Of a stretch of DNA of 64,000 bases, positions 42,525 through 50,866 are shown in pieces. The position numbers and the translations under genes were made by a program. The stretch is from Bacteroidia bacterium (GTDB lineage: Bacteria > Bacteroidota > Bacteroidia > Flavobacteriales > Flavobacteriaceae). The notes beneath the pieces are model-generated. The model saw nothing but the letters and a program-made list of their open reading frames with translations, did no database searches and was not told the DNA's origin. Every line of letters starts with the position of its first letter. Positions within the stretch are counted from its first letter, which is position 1. The DNA is taken from contig JAUIKY010000003.1 of assembly GCA_030430535.1 (NCBI GenBank), positions 120,661-184,660 of the forward strand, given 5' to 3'.

Positions 42525-43289
42525 TTAATTCACCGATTTTAAACTAAATGCATTCTGACCATTTTCAAACATCATAATTTGGGCGTTAAAATTGGGCATC
42601 AGCATGTTGTTGAGTTCGTTTAAATTCCAGGCGTTGGGGTTTTTAAACCATTCGGCAATATTCATTTCAATATTAAAAGTGGTGCTGTCGGTAATGTTAG
42701 CTGCGTCTAAATCCACTTCAAAAAAAGTATCCTCAAAAACAGGTGTGGATCCAGTGTTGTCAACCGCTCTAATAGCGTGGTAGGCATAACCTGTTTCGTT
42801 TGTAATATTGTCAATAAACTTGCCTTCCAATTGCATGTAATGGTAACCGCCGCCCAGCATTTCAGGTACGTTCCATGAGGTCGAATTGAGGTCGGGGTAA
42901 TTGTTATAGTTGTCCTCGTTGTTAAACCCAAAAGTGAATGAAACCTTCGAGTAGTGGCCTGTTGGAATGGTGGAATTGGGCGTAAAACTTAAATTTGAAT
43001 TATTGGTAACGTCAATCAAGTAGTACCCATCAAAAACATAGGTTTCGCCAGTTGTTTTTTCAAAAGTGATGTTCGAAATCAAATAGCGCAATTTTTCAAT
43101 GCTCAGTTGTTCGCCATTTTCGTTGGTGAATTTAATAGTGTTGAAATCGGAGTTGGTGACCTCCTCACCATCCCAAGCATGGCTGAAATTAAAAGCGATG
43201 TTGGCCTGAAAAACTTTGTCGTCTGCATCTTCGTGACAGGAACATATTATAATTGATAACAGTAAAAATAGGGGCTTTATGTATTTCAT
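42525..43289 (-). CDS. MbnP-like copper-associated lipoprotein
   Basis: The 254-residue protein has a lipobox ICSCHED and the MbnP fold signature: 'NIAFNFSHAWDGEEV' near the start, then FTNENGEQLSIEKLRYLISNI, then YYLIDVTNNSNLSF, and 'GGGYHYMQLEGKF' in the middle. It matches the MbnP family (Pfam MbnP), the substrate of the di-heme enzyme MbnH. Trp residues are present in HAWDG, SWNVPE, AEWFK and NAWNL and could be the modified one; which is not known here. Its partner enzyme is the next gene in the same direction. A role in copper binding or delivery is inferred from the family. Confidence 0.87.
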   Translation of the reverse strand: MKYIKPLFLLLSIIICSCHEDADDKVFQANIAFNFSHAWDGEEVTNSDFNTIKFTNENGEQLSIEKLRYLISNITFEKTTGETYVFDGYYLIDVTNNSNLSFTPNSTIPTGHYSKVSFTFGFNNEDNYNNYPDLNSTSWNVPEMLGGGYHYMQLEGKFIDNITNETGYAYHAIRAVDNTGSTPVFEDTFFEVDLDAANITDSTTFNIEMNIAEWFKNPNAWNLNELNNMLMPNFNAQIMMFENGQNAFSLKSVN

Positions 43290-43298
43290 ATTGCTTGT

Positions 43299-44642
43299 TT
43301 ATTTGATCCCAAAAAGGAGTAAATCGGTAAATCCTTTATTTTTGTTAATGTCTAAATCTGAACTGCTGGATTCGCCAACAACAATAATATTTCCGTTGTT
43401 CAATTCAACAGCATCGTAAGCAAAATCGATCTGAGAGCCACCAATCGATTTTTGCCACTGTAAATGGCCGCTGCTGTTTATTTTTATCACCCAGGCATCG
43501 TTTTGCCCGTTGTTGTTCGAGGTGTCGCCATCGGTACTTCGTGAGCTTCCTGAAATTAAAAAACCGCCATCGGTAGTTTTATAAACCGAGCGCCCCACAT
43601 CAAAATTGGAGCCGCCAAAGGAGTGTTCCCAAATCAGTTCCCCGGAAGGTGATATTTTTATCATCCATAAATCGGCAGCACCATTATTTAAGGTAACGTC
43701 GATGTTGTTGCTTCTAGTATCGCCAACAATAATATAATTGCCATCATTGGATGGTGTAACGCCGTACGCTTCATCAATTTGTGTACCGCCAAATGATTTT
43801 TCCCAAAGCAAAGTGCCGCTTTCTGATATTTTTACTACCCAAAAATCGTAAGTTCCTTTGTTGTTAGTAATGTCCACATCGTCACTGTCTGACGAGCCTA
43901 CAATGAGGTAGCCGTTATCTTCTGTTTGGATAACGTCGTAAGGTATATCGGTAAAGGTGCCACCGTAATATTGGCTCCATTCTTTTTCTCCGGAAGCATT
44001 GAGTTTTATCGCCCAATAGTCTCCGCCGGCATGTTGTTTAGCGGCCGATTTGCTATTGCCTTGGCCTTCGGAAGCCGTAACGTCCAAAACGCCGATTAGT
44101 AAAAATCCGCTGTCGTTGGTTTGAATGATGGAAATGCCAATATCCGCACCCAAAAAACCAAACGATTTTTGCCATAAAATAGCACCGTTGGAATCTGTTT
44201 TTAACATCCAAAAATCGTTCGCTCCAAAGTTTTCCGAAACATCACCATCGTTACTTTGGCTATAGCCTATTAGTGCAAAACCGCCATCGATGGTTTGAAT
44301 GAGGTCGTTGCCCCTGTCGTCACCACTTCCACCGTAGGTTTTTTGCCATTGCAGGGTGTTGTTTTGGTCAAATTTCAGCAGCCAATAATCAAACGATTCA
44401 TTGTTTTTTTCGTTTATATCGCCGTCCATGCTTTGCGTATGACCTAAAATAGCATAGCCGCCATCGTTGGTTTTAACAACGGCTTTGGCCAAATCATTTT
44501 TTGATCCACCAAAGGTTGTTATAAAATCGATGGTTGGTTCGGTCGGAGCGGTATGGTTATTTTCCGATTTAGAACAGCCGGAAACAGAAAATGCAACCAA
44601 AGAACAAATAATTAATCGGACTTTCACAAAAAGGGAAAACAT
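43299..44642 (-). CDS. Seven-repeat beta-propeller lipoprotein
   Basis: The 447-residue protein has a lipoprotein signal ending VSGCSKSEN (Cys about 23). Seven repeats of about 57-58 residues follow, each opening with a GGS/GGT-type turn and ending with a 'WLLKFD...LQWQK' style strand: for example FGGSKNDLAKAVVKTNDGGY, YGGSGDDRGNDLIQT, FGGTQIDEAYGVTPS and IGGSQIDFAYDAV. Seven such blades suggest a seven-bladed propeller, outside the cytoplasm. No enzyme motif is seen. It lies 3 bases after the choice-of-anchor B gene and 9 bases before MbnP, so it is in the same operon. Confidence 0.78.
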   Translation of the reverse strand: MFSLFVKVRLIICSLVAFSVSGCSKSENNHTAPTEPTIDFITTFGGSKNDLAKAVVKTNDGGYAILGHTQSMDGDINEKNNESFDYWLLKFDQNNTLQWQKTYGGSGDDRGNDLIQTIDGGFALIGYSQSNDGDVSENFGANDFWMLKTDSNGAILWQKSFGFLGADIGISIIQTNDSGFLLIGVLDVTASEGQGNSKSAAKQHAGGDYWAIKLNASGEKEWSQYYGGTFTDIPYDVIQTEDNGYLIVGSSDSDDVDITNNKGTYDFWVVKISESGTLLWEKSFGGTQIDEAYGVTPSNDGNYIIVGDTRSNNIDVTLNNGAADLWMIKISPSGELIWEHSFGGSNFDVGRSVYKTTDGGFLISGSSRSTDGDTSNNNGQNDAWVIKINSSGHLQWQKSIGGSQIDFAYDAVELNNGNIIVVGESSSSDLDINKNKGFTDLLLFGIK

Positions 44643-44645
44643 AAA

Positions 44646-45998
44646 TTAAGTACCACTTTTTCTAACTATAAACAAGCCTCTATTGATATCGCTGATGATA
44701 ATGTTGCCGCTAGGGAAATAGGGGTAAACGCTCCATGCGCCATCAAAACTCGTGGTGTTGTGCTCTGGGTGTGTGTCGAAATAACCCATTTCAGAAATGT
44801 TTTTTGAGTTGATATCTGAAATATCGAGAATTCTCATGCCAGCAGAGTAACTGGCTTGTATGTATCTATTGCCCAAAACATAGCCGTTGTGGTCTATCGC
44901 GGCCGAGGGTCCTAAATAATCCATATGGTGCTTTGGGTTGTCCAGATCTGTAAAGTCGAAAACCACGGTTCGGGTATTAGTACCAAAGTTGACTTCGTCG
45001 AGTTCGTCGCCCAAAATAAAATATTTCATATCTTCTGTAAACCAACCTTGGTGCGTGTAGCCTACATTATTGTAGCTGATAGTTGAAAGCAAAACAGGGT
45101 TGGCTTTGCTCGTTACATCAACAATCACGACTTCGGTCTCGTTGCTGCTAATTAAAATTTCCTTGCCGTTGTGTTCTGTGTCCGGACCATTGTAGGTTAC
45201 GGCTTGAGCATCATGTGAATAGCCAAAATAACCGCCAGCATCGATGGGACTCAAAGGGTTCTTTACATCAATAAACAGTGGGCCGCCCGCATAGGTTTCC
45301 AGTCTGCTAGTACCCACAGCATAGGCGTAACCCGTACTTTCATTGATGACTATATTGTGTGCGCTGCCAAAACCAGTATAGGTTTTATCGGCTGTAAAAG
45401 TTTGTGGCGGGTTGGCAACATTTCTTAATCTGGTTAAATTGAATATTTGCATACCGTGATTATTGGCGCCATCGGCTACAATAAAAGCATGGTTGTTGTA
45501 AACCTTTATGTCGCGCCATGGGCTGCTGATTGTGTTTGTAGGTAATTTGCCGATTACCACAGGTGCATTGGGGGTTGATATATCTACGAAAGCTACGCCA
45601 GTTGTGCCGCAAAATAAGGCGTATTCCTTTTGGGTTGAAGGATCCGTCCACCCCCAGCAATCGCTTCCTTGGGTAGTGGTGTTGCCAAGTTCGTTAAGTG
45701 GAACGAAGCCCATTAAATCGTAATCTTTGCAGGGATAAATGCCGGCAAACCCATTTTCACAAAAGGCTTTGGGAACTAAGTTGAATTCGTCGCAGATGTC
45801 TCCAATACCATCGCCGTCGGCGTCTTCTTGGTCGGTGTTTGGTTCAAAAGGACAATTGTCAACATTATCAGCAACGCCATCGTTATCTGTGTCAACCGAT
45901 TCAATAATGTCTTCAATGGGTTCAATCTTGCAAGAATGCATTGCAACCATCAGTAAACATGCAAATATTAGTAGGCAACTGGCTTTGAGGTTTTTCAT
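44646..45998 (-). CDS. Choice-of-anchor B family lipoprotein with TSP3-like repeats
   Basis: The 450-residue protein has a signal ending AMHSCKIE (lipobox Cys about 23). A short calcium-binding thrombospondin type 3-like segment follows (DTDNDGVADNVDNCPFEPN, DADGDGIGDICDEF, about residues 36-70), then a LVIVD-type propeller ('GVAFVDISTPNAPVVIG', 'PLFIDVKNPLSP', 'VIVDVTSKANPVLLST'). This is the choice-of-anchor B family. It is the first gene of the copper-linked cluster and is divergent from thiL. Its role is unknown; a surface or periplasmic interaction module is likely. Confidence 0.82.
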   Translation of the reverse strand: MKNLKASCLLIFACLLMVAMHSCKIEPIEDIIESVDTDNDGVADNVDNCPFEPNTDQEDADGDGIGDICDEFNLVPKAFCENGFAGIYPCKDYDLMGFVPLNELGNTTTQGSDCWGWTDPSTQKEYALFCGTTGVAFVDISTPNAPVVIGKLPTNTISSPWRDIKVYNNHAFIVADGANNHGMQIFNLTRLRNVANPPQTFTADKTYTGFGSAHNIVINESTGYAYAVGTSRLETYAGGPLFIDVKNPLSPIDAGGYFGYSHDAQAVTYNGPDTEHNGKEILISSNETEVVIVDVTSKANPVLLSTISYNNVGYTHQGWFTEDMKYFILGDELDEVNFGTNTRTVVFDFTDLDNPKHHMDYLGPSAAIDHNGYVLGNRYIQASYSAGMRILDISDINSKNISEMGYFDTHPEHNTTSFDGAWSVYPYFPSGNIIISDINRGLFIVRKSGT

Positions 45999-46056
45999 AT
46001 CAGCTTTTTGTATTAAGAACTAAATCGGTTTAGTTTTAGTATAAAAATAGTAAAAA

Positions 46057-46064
46057 CAAAATTA
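46057..46064 (-). promoter_or_regulatory. -7 element of the MbnP-like cluster
   Basis: On the minus strand TAATTTTG matches TAnnTTTG, 58 bases before the choice-of-anchor B ATG. It is back to back with the thiL element 7 bases away. Confidence 0.45.
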
Positions 46065-46070
46065 GCTTCT

Positions 46071-46078
46071 TATTTTTG
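46071..46078 (+). promoter_or_regulatory. -7 element of thiL, almost abutting the start codon
   Basis: TATTTTTG matches TAnnTTTG and ends only 4 bases before the thiL ATG at 46083. If active, transcription would start at or next to the ATG, giving a leaderless mRNA. Confidence 0.4.
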
Positions 46079-46082
46079 CACT

Positions 46083-47129
46083 ATGATAGAAGATAAAAAC
46101 CAGCAGCGTACACCCTTAAGTGAATTTGGGGAGTTTGGACTTATTGACCACCTGACTAAAAATTTTAAAATTCAGCAGAAATCGACCGTAAAAAGTATTG
46201 GAGACGATGCGGCAGTTTTGAATTTTAAAAACAAAAATATTGTTGTTACTACAGATATGTTGGTGGAAGGCGTACATTTCGATTTAAGTTACGTGCCTTT
46301 AAAGCATTTGGGTTACAAGGCGGTTATCGTAAACCTTTCGGATGTGTATGCCATGAATGCTAGGGCCACACAGGTAACGGTTTCTGTTGCAGTGTCGAAC
46401 CGATTTCCTGTTGAAGCTTTGGAAGAATTATACGCCGGAATTGAAACGGCCGCCTCAATTTACAATATTGATGTGGTTGGTGGCGATACCACGTCTTCTA
46501 CCACCGGATTGCTGATTTCGGTAACGGCTATTGGTGAGGTTGAAACAAGCCATGAAACGTATAGAAGCGGAGCGAAACCAAATGATTTGCTGGTAGTTTC
46601 AGGTGATTTGGGTGGTGCTTATATGGGGCTTCAGGTTTTAGAACGTGAAAAAGAAGTGTATAAAGTAAACCCGCAAAACCAACCCGATCTATCGCTTTAT
46701 ACTTATATTATTGAAAGGCAATTGAAGCCCGAGGCCAGAAAAGATATAGTAAAGCTGTTGGAAGATTTAAAAGTGAAACCAACATCGATGATTGATGTGA
46801 GCGATGGTTTGTCTTCTGAAATTATACATTTGTGCAAAAACAGTAAAGTGGGGTGCGATTTGTACGAAGAGAAAATTCCGCTGGATCCCCAGGTCATTTC
46901 AACTTGCGAGGAGTTTAATATTGATAGTACAACAGTAGCCCTTAATGGCGGGGAAGATTACGAATTGTTGTTTACCATTTCGCAGGACGACTACCCGAAA
47001 ATAAAAGCCAATCCGCATTTAACGGTTATAGGGCACATGAAAGAAGCCAAAGAGGGTATGCATTTAGTGACTCGGGCAGATACCCGGATACCAATAAAAG
47101 CCCAAGGTTGGAAAAATTTTAATGCTTAA
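46083..47129 (+). CDS. thiL: Thiamine-monophosphate kinase
   Basis: The 348-residue ThiL phosphorylates thiamine monophosphate to thiamine diphosphate in the cytoplasm. It has the N-terminal SEFGEFGLIDHL, the glycine-rich VKSIGDDAAVL (about residues 38-48), 'TTDMLVEGVHF', 'NLSDVYAMNA' and GGDTTSS, and the C-terminal 'ALNGGEDYELLFT'. All are typical of the PurM-like superfamily. Any start downstream of 46083 would remove conserved sequence. No other thiamine genes and no TPP riboswitch are seen. Its 3' end overlaps the convergent small-protein gene by 11 bases. Confidence 0.95.
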   Translation: MIEDKNQQRTPLSEFGEFGLIDHLTKNFKIQQKSTVKSIGDDAAVLNFKNKNIVVTTDMLVEGVHFDLSYVPLKHLGYKAVIVNLSDVYAMNARATQVTVSVAVSNRFPVEALEELYAGIETAASIYNIDVVGGDTTSSTTGLLISVTAIGEVETSHETYRSGAKPNDLLVVSGDLGGAYMGLQVLEREKEVYKVNPQNQPDLSLYTYIIERQLKPEARKDIVKLLEDLKVKPTSMIDVSDGLSSEIIHLCKNSKVGCDLYEEKIPLDPQVISTCEEFNIDSTTVALNGGEDYELLFTISQDDYPKIKANPHLTVIGHMKEAKEGMHLVTRADTRIPIKAQGWKNFNA

Positions 47130-47376
47130 ACACTAACAGATAGTCTTGTTTGAAAGAGGTCTGTTTGTTTACGGCTCTTAAAAGTCGCCTTTTGTGTACG
47201 CGTTCCAAAACTTCGTTGATTTCCTTGAATTTAGGAGTGAGTTCGGTTAACCGACCGTTGCTATTTGTAGTAAACTCTTTTTTACAATGTTTACATTGGT
47301 ATTCGGTAACATGGTAGGTGACTTTTTTTGTCACTTTAATGTCATGTCCGAACACTTTACAGTGGATGCTTCTCAT
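47119..47376 (-). CDS. Small CxxC protein, paralogue A
   Basis: The 85-residue protein starts MRSIHCKVFGHDIKVTKKVTYHV and then has YQCKHCKKEFTTNSNGRLTELTPKF. A single Cys with a GHD motif plus a CxxC pair suggests a small zinc-ribbon, similar in layout to DUF1660-type prophage proteins. It is about 70 percent identical by eye over 60 residues to the neighbour at 47450-47716, so the two form a tandem duplication. No function is known. Its end overlaps thiL by 11 bases on the other strand. Confidence 0.7.
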   Translation of the reverse strand: MRSIHCKVFGHDIKVTKKVTYHVTEYQCKHCKKEFTTNSNGRLTELTPKFKEINEVLERVHKRRLLRAVNKQTSFKQDYLLVFKH

Positions 47377-47449
47377 TTTGCGCTATTAATTAAATTTTAG
47401 AGAGAGCATGTAAATTATTAAAAAGCGGCGAAAAGAAGATTAATGGTCG

Positions 47450-47716
47450 TTAATAGATCGACGAAACGAATGTTTTTCTCTTTAAACGTTCGGTTCTGGA
47501 ATGGTGAATGCGTTCTAAAATGGCATTAATCTCTTTAAATTTAGGGGTTAACTCGATTAAATTTCCATTACTGTTGGTGGTCAATTCCTTTTTACAATGT
47601 CTGCATGTGTACTCCTTAACGTGGTAGGTTACTTTTTTAGTGACTTGATAATCGTGCCCAAAAAGATTGCAGTACATTCTTGGGATCAGCAAGGGTTTGT
47701 TAGTAGATTTTTTCAT
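47450..47716 (-). CDS. Small CxxC protein, paralogue B
   Basis: The 88-residue protein shares with paralogue A the motifs MYCNLFGHDYQVTKKVTYHV, YTCRHCKKELTTNSNG and LTPKFKEINAILERIHH, with a longer N-terminus (MKKSTNKPLLIP) and a different C-terminus. Zinc binding by the Cys/His set is likely. It is separated from paralogue A by 73 bases, so each may be transcribed separately or together. Confidence 0.7.
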   Translation of the reverse strand: MKKSTNKPLLIPRMYCNLFGHDYQVTKKVTYHVKEYTCRHCKKELTTNSNGNLIELTPKFKEINAILERIHHSRTERLKRKTFVSSIY

Positions 47717-47775
47717 GATTTAGGTTTTTAGGGGCCTTAAATCTAAAAATAAAAATTTAATATATCGACAAAAAG

Positions 47776-48555
47776 CTAAATATTTTCGATGAAATACGTT
47801 AAATTTCGTAAGAATTCATCTTTGTTTTCGATGTAGCTCATGTGTCCATCAGGAAATTCTACTACATTTACTTCGGTGTTTTGGGTTTGTGCGATTAACG
47901 AATTGTAATCTAAAACGGGATCTTTTTTTCCTAAAACCATCATTTTTTTAAATGGGGTAAAATGAAGAAGGGCTTCACGGTCGGCCCTTATTTTCATGCC
48001 TTCAAGAGCGGCAACAATACCTTGTAACGGTGTTTGTTGGGCTTCTTTGGTAATCTGCTTAATGGTGTCGGCGAAAAGTGTTCTGTTTTTAGGGCGGAAC
48101 AAATTGGCAATGGCCATCCGGATAAACGTTTTGTGGTTTTGTTTTACAGCTAAAATAGCTCGGTCTCTGTTTTGTTTTTTTTCTTCGGAATCGGCACGTG
48201 CCGTTGAGTTCATTAAACAAAGACCTCTTAAGGCATCCGGATTTTTTTCTGCGAAAGCGAGTGCAACATATCCGCCCATAGAATGCCCGATAAAAGTAGA
48301 TTTACGGATTTTTAATTTTTTGAGCACGGCTTCAACGGCTTCGGCCATCAATTCCATAGTGTGTACATAGCCTAAGCAGCCTGTTTTTCCGTGGCCTAAA
48401 AGGTCAATGCAGATCACCCGGTTTTTTTTCGAAAGTTCTGGAATAAACGGCTCCCACATATTGGCGTTCTCTAAAAAGCCATGCAATAAAACGATAGCCT
48501 TTCCTTTTCCTTGGTCGGTGTAAAAAATGTTAGTGCCCTTGTGTTCTAAAATCAT
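47776..48555 (-). CDS. Alpha/beta hydrolase
   Basis: The 259-residue protein has an alpha/beta hydrolase fold with the oxyanion segment LLHGFLEN (about residues 23-30), 'VICIDLLGHGKT', the nucleophile elbow GHSMGG (Ser about 92), an acid in 'LGKKDPVLDY' and the catalytic His in FPDGHMSYI. It is cytosolic, with no signal peptide. The layout resembles MenH or related esterases, but the substrate cannot be read from sequence. It is transcribed alone, next to the ACT-like gene with 45 bases between. Confidence 0.9.
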   Translation of the reverse strand: MILEHKGTNIFYTDQGKGKAIVLLHGFLENANMWEPFIPELSKKNRVICIDLLGHGKTGCLGYVHTMELMAEAVEAVLKKLKIRKSTFIGHSMGGYVALAFAEKNPDALRGLCLMNSTARADSEEKKQNRDRAILAVKQNHKTFIRMAIANLFRPKNRTLFADTIKQITKEAQQTPLQGIVAALEGMKIRADREALLHFTPFKKMMVLGKKDPVLDYNSLIAQTQNTEVNVVEFPDGHMSYIENKDEFLRNLTYFIENI

Positions 48556-48600
48556 ATTGAAATTATCTTTTGCAAAGATAAAATCATGCTTTTTAAAAAA

Positions 48601-49257
48601 CTAGGCTTTCACCTTTTTAATGGCTGTAAACGCCTTGTCGACAAATTCATCTTCCACTAAAATGGTAAACTCGTTGGTGGTTGAAAGCACTTCGTAAAGC
48701 ACGACGCCTTCCCAGGCCAAACGTTTAAAAAAGTGATAATAAAGTCCGGCAATTTTCGAGTTGTCTTGCGGGAGGTTGATGCTAATGGCCGAAAGTCCGT
48801 CCTGTACCGCCAAAAACCGTTCATTCTTTAAGGAGTCTTTTACAAAGTCGTTTAAGCTGCTGGAAACAATAATGTTGCTTTCGTGAATACCACGGGTAAA
48901 GGTGTAAAAGAGTTTAGATTCCTGATTGATTCGTTCCAATATTTTGGCGTGATTATCAATTATGGTGTCTGAATTCTTAACCGTAAAATCAGTCAGATTC
49001 GAACGCACGGTAATGTCGCCCAAATTCTGAATCACACGTTTCATTTTAACTGAATTGGAAAGTGCAACGGGCGGATTGTAACGTCTAAGCGCCATCATAA
49101 TAGCGCCGGGTTTTACGTCCTTTTTTAGCATTTTGCTAATAGGTTCGGTGAGCTCGATGGCGAGAGCGCTAAAATTGATAATGTTCCGCGAAAGGGCTTC
49201 TTCCAAATAGGGTTGTGCTATTAAAATGTCTTCAACACAATTAGATACCGTTTTCAT
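48601..49257 (-). CDS. ACT-domain-like protein divergent from aspartate kinase
   Basis: The 218-residue protein has an N-terminal helical, winged-helix-like part (SVEDIL-type start, then 'SRNIINFSALAIELTEPISK' and GAIMMALRRYNPP, about residues 1-65). A C-terminal part resembles ACT domains ('AISINLPQDNSKIAG', 'WEGVVLYEVLSTTNEFTILVED', about 155-210). Flavobacterial genomes often place such a gene beside aspartate kinase. The inference is an amino-acid-sensing regulator or partner of the kinase. The genes are divergent across about 220 bases. It is not clear that the ACT part binds a ligand. Confidence 0.6.
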   Translation of the reverse strand: MKTVSNCVEDILIAQPYLEEALSRNIINFSALAIELTEPISKMLKKDVKPGAIMMALRRYNPPVALSNSVKMKRVIQNLGDITVRSNLTDFTVKNSDTIIDNHAKILERINQESKLFYTFTRGIHESNIIVSSSLNDFVKDSLKNERFLAVQDGLSAISINLPQDNSKIAGLYYHFFKRLAWEGVVLYEVLSTTNEFTILVEDEFVDKAFTAIKKVKA

Positions 49258-49341
49258 AATGAAATCAGTGTTAAATATTTAACATTATGTGTAAAAATAA
49301 ACATTTTTTTTAATAAATAGCGTTAGTATGCAAATGAATTA

Positions 49342-49349
49342 TAATTTTG
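49342..49349 (+). promoter_or_regulatory. -7 element upstream of aspartate kinase
   Basis: TAATTTTG matches TAnnTTTG, 130 bases before the kinase ATG, leaving a long leader that includes the repeat core at 49429. No attenuator or riboswitch fold is obvious. Confidence 0.4.
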
Positions 49350-49428
49350 CGCTTCAAAATGATGAAAATGAAACATCTATGATGAAGAGTCGTTTTCAAA
49401 AATAATGATTTTATAGATGTTATATGCC

Positions 49429-49452
49429 TGTGCTGAGCGCAGTCGAAGCATG
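49429..49452. repeat. Repeat core that forges an N-terminal extension of aspartate kinase
   Basis: TGTGCTGAGCGCAGTCGAAG is the reverse complement of the CTTCGACTGCGCTCAG core. It is in frame with the following kinase and would be translated as AERSRSMA if an upstream ATG at 49417 were used. Confidence 0.6.
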
Positions 49453-49479
49453 GCGTTGAAAAACAATAGAAATAAACAC

Positions 49480-50802
49480 ATGAAAGTATTAAAGTTTGGA
49501 GGTACATCGGTTGGCTCGGTTCAAAACATGGCCAACGTAAAAAATATCATCAACGATGGTGATAAAAAGATTGTAGTGCTTTCTGCCATGTCGGGCACTA
49601 CCAATCAATTGGTGGCTATTGCCGAAGAGATAAAGAATGGCAATGTTAACGAGGCTGTTACAAGAATTAACGATCTTGAAAAGCACTATGCGACTACCAT
49701 TGATAGTTTGCTGGTTAAAGCCGATTTAAATGAAGATGTAAAAGGTTATGTGGCCAAAGTGTTCGCTTTTTTAAATGAATGTACTGGTACGGCTTATTCA
49801 GAAGATTTAGAAAATCAAATTGTAGCCCAGGGGGAGTTGCTTTCAACTTATATGTTCAACAGTTTTTTAAATCAGGAAGGTGTAAGTTCAACCTTGTTGC
49901 CCGCCTTAGATTTTATGCGAATAGATGCTTTTAAAGAACCTAATTTGGATGATATAAAGGAGCGATTGAATGTAGTGTATAATAATGCCGAAGACGCCCA
50001 AATTTATATTACGCAAGGTTTTATCTGTTTGGATGACATCGATAATATTTCAAACCTTCAACGTGGAGGTAGCGATTATACGGCCACAATTATTGGCGCT
50101 GCGATAAAAGCGGAAGAAGTGCAAATTTGGACCGATATAGATGGTATGCATAACAACGATCCGCGTTATGTGGAAAATACCCACCCTATTTCCAATTTAT
50201 CGTTTGATGAGGCTGCCGAGTTGGCTTATTTCGGAGCGAAGATTTTACATCCACAAACCGTAACTCCGGTAAGGGCAGACCATATCCCGGTGCGTTTAAA
50301 AAACACTATGGATCCGGAAGCCCATGGCACTTTAATTTCCAATGCGACTTCAGAAAATGGTATCAAGGCTATAGCGGCCAAGGACGGTATTACGGCCATT
50401 AAAATCAAGTCGGCGCGCATGTTGCAAGCTCATGGTTTCCTGAAGAAAGTATTTGAGATTTTTGAGGTGCACAAAACCTCAATCGATATGATTACCACTT
50501 CGGAGGTGGCGGTTTCATTAACTATTGATGATGATAGAAATTTAGATAAGATTCTTGTTGAACTGGATAAAATTGCCACTATCGAGGTCGATAAGAACCA
50601 AAGTATTGTGTGTTTGGTTGGGCATTCGGTAGTAAACCATCAGGATACTTATAAATTGTTCCAGATTTTACAGGATGTAAAAATTAGGATGATTTCTTAC
50701 GGTGGAAGCAAAAACAATATTTCGTTGCTAATCGATTCGAAAGACAAAATAAATACGCTACAAAAACTAAACGATTATTTATTTGAATTAGTCACTCTGT
50801 AA
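49480..50802 (+). CDS. lysC: Aspartate kinase
   Basis: The 440-residue protein phosphorylates aspartate, the first step to lysine, threonine, methionine and isoleucine. The start at ATG 49480 gives MKVLKFGGTSVG, the canonical N-terminus. It contains VVLSAMSGTTNQL (about 35-47), ITQGFICLD, the kinase signature 'NLQRGGSDYTA', and two C-terminal ACT domains ('AIKIKSARMLQAHGF', 'IVCLVGHSV') that sense end-product amino acids. It is a single gene with a strong bidirectional terminator behind it. An earlier ATG at 49417 runs through a dispersed repeat and is rejected. Confidence 0.95.
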   Translation: MKVLKFGGTSVGSVQNMANVKNIINDGDKKIVVLSAMSGTTNQLVAIAEEIKNGNVNEAVTRINDLEKHYATTIDSLLVKADLNEDVKGYVAKVFAFLNECTGTAYSEDLENQIVAQGELLSTYMFNSFLNQEGVSSTLLPALDFMRIDAFKEPNLDDIKERLNVVYNNAEDAQIYITQGFICLDDIDNISNLQRGGSDYTATIIGAAIKAEEVQIWTDIDGMHNNDPRYVENTHPISNLSFDEAAELAYFGAKILHPQTVTPVRADHIPVRLKNTMDPEAHGTLISNATSENGIKAIAAKDGITAIKIKSARMLQAHGFLKKVFEIFEVHKTSIDMITTSEVAVSLTIDDDRNLDKILVELDKIATIEVDKNQSIVCLVGHSVVNHQDTYKLFQILQDVKIRMISYGGSKNNISLLIDSKDKINTLQKLNDYLFELVTL

Positions 50803-50825
50803 ATCACATATTAGTATTTTAGCGA

Positions 50826-50859
50826 AAAAGAGCCGTTTCTTTTTAGAAACGGCTCTTTT
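50826..50859. terminator. Bidirectional terminator between lysC and the aminopeptidase
   Basis: Perfect 15-base stem AAAAGAGCCGTTTCT/AGAAACGGCTCTTTT with a TTTT loop, in the 64-base space between two convergent genes. A and T tails on both sides make it usable in either direction. Confidence 0.93.
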
Positions 50860-50866
50860 AGTTTTT

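Noticed and set aside
49417..49479. Longer start of aspartate kinase
   Set aside because: Would translate the dispersed repeat core as AERSRSMA; MKVLKFGG at 49480 is the family N-terminus.
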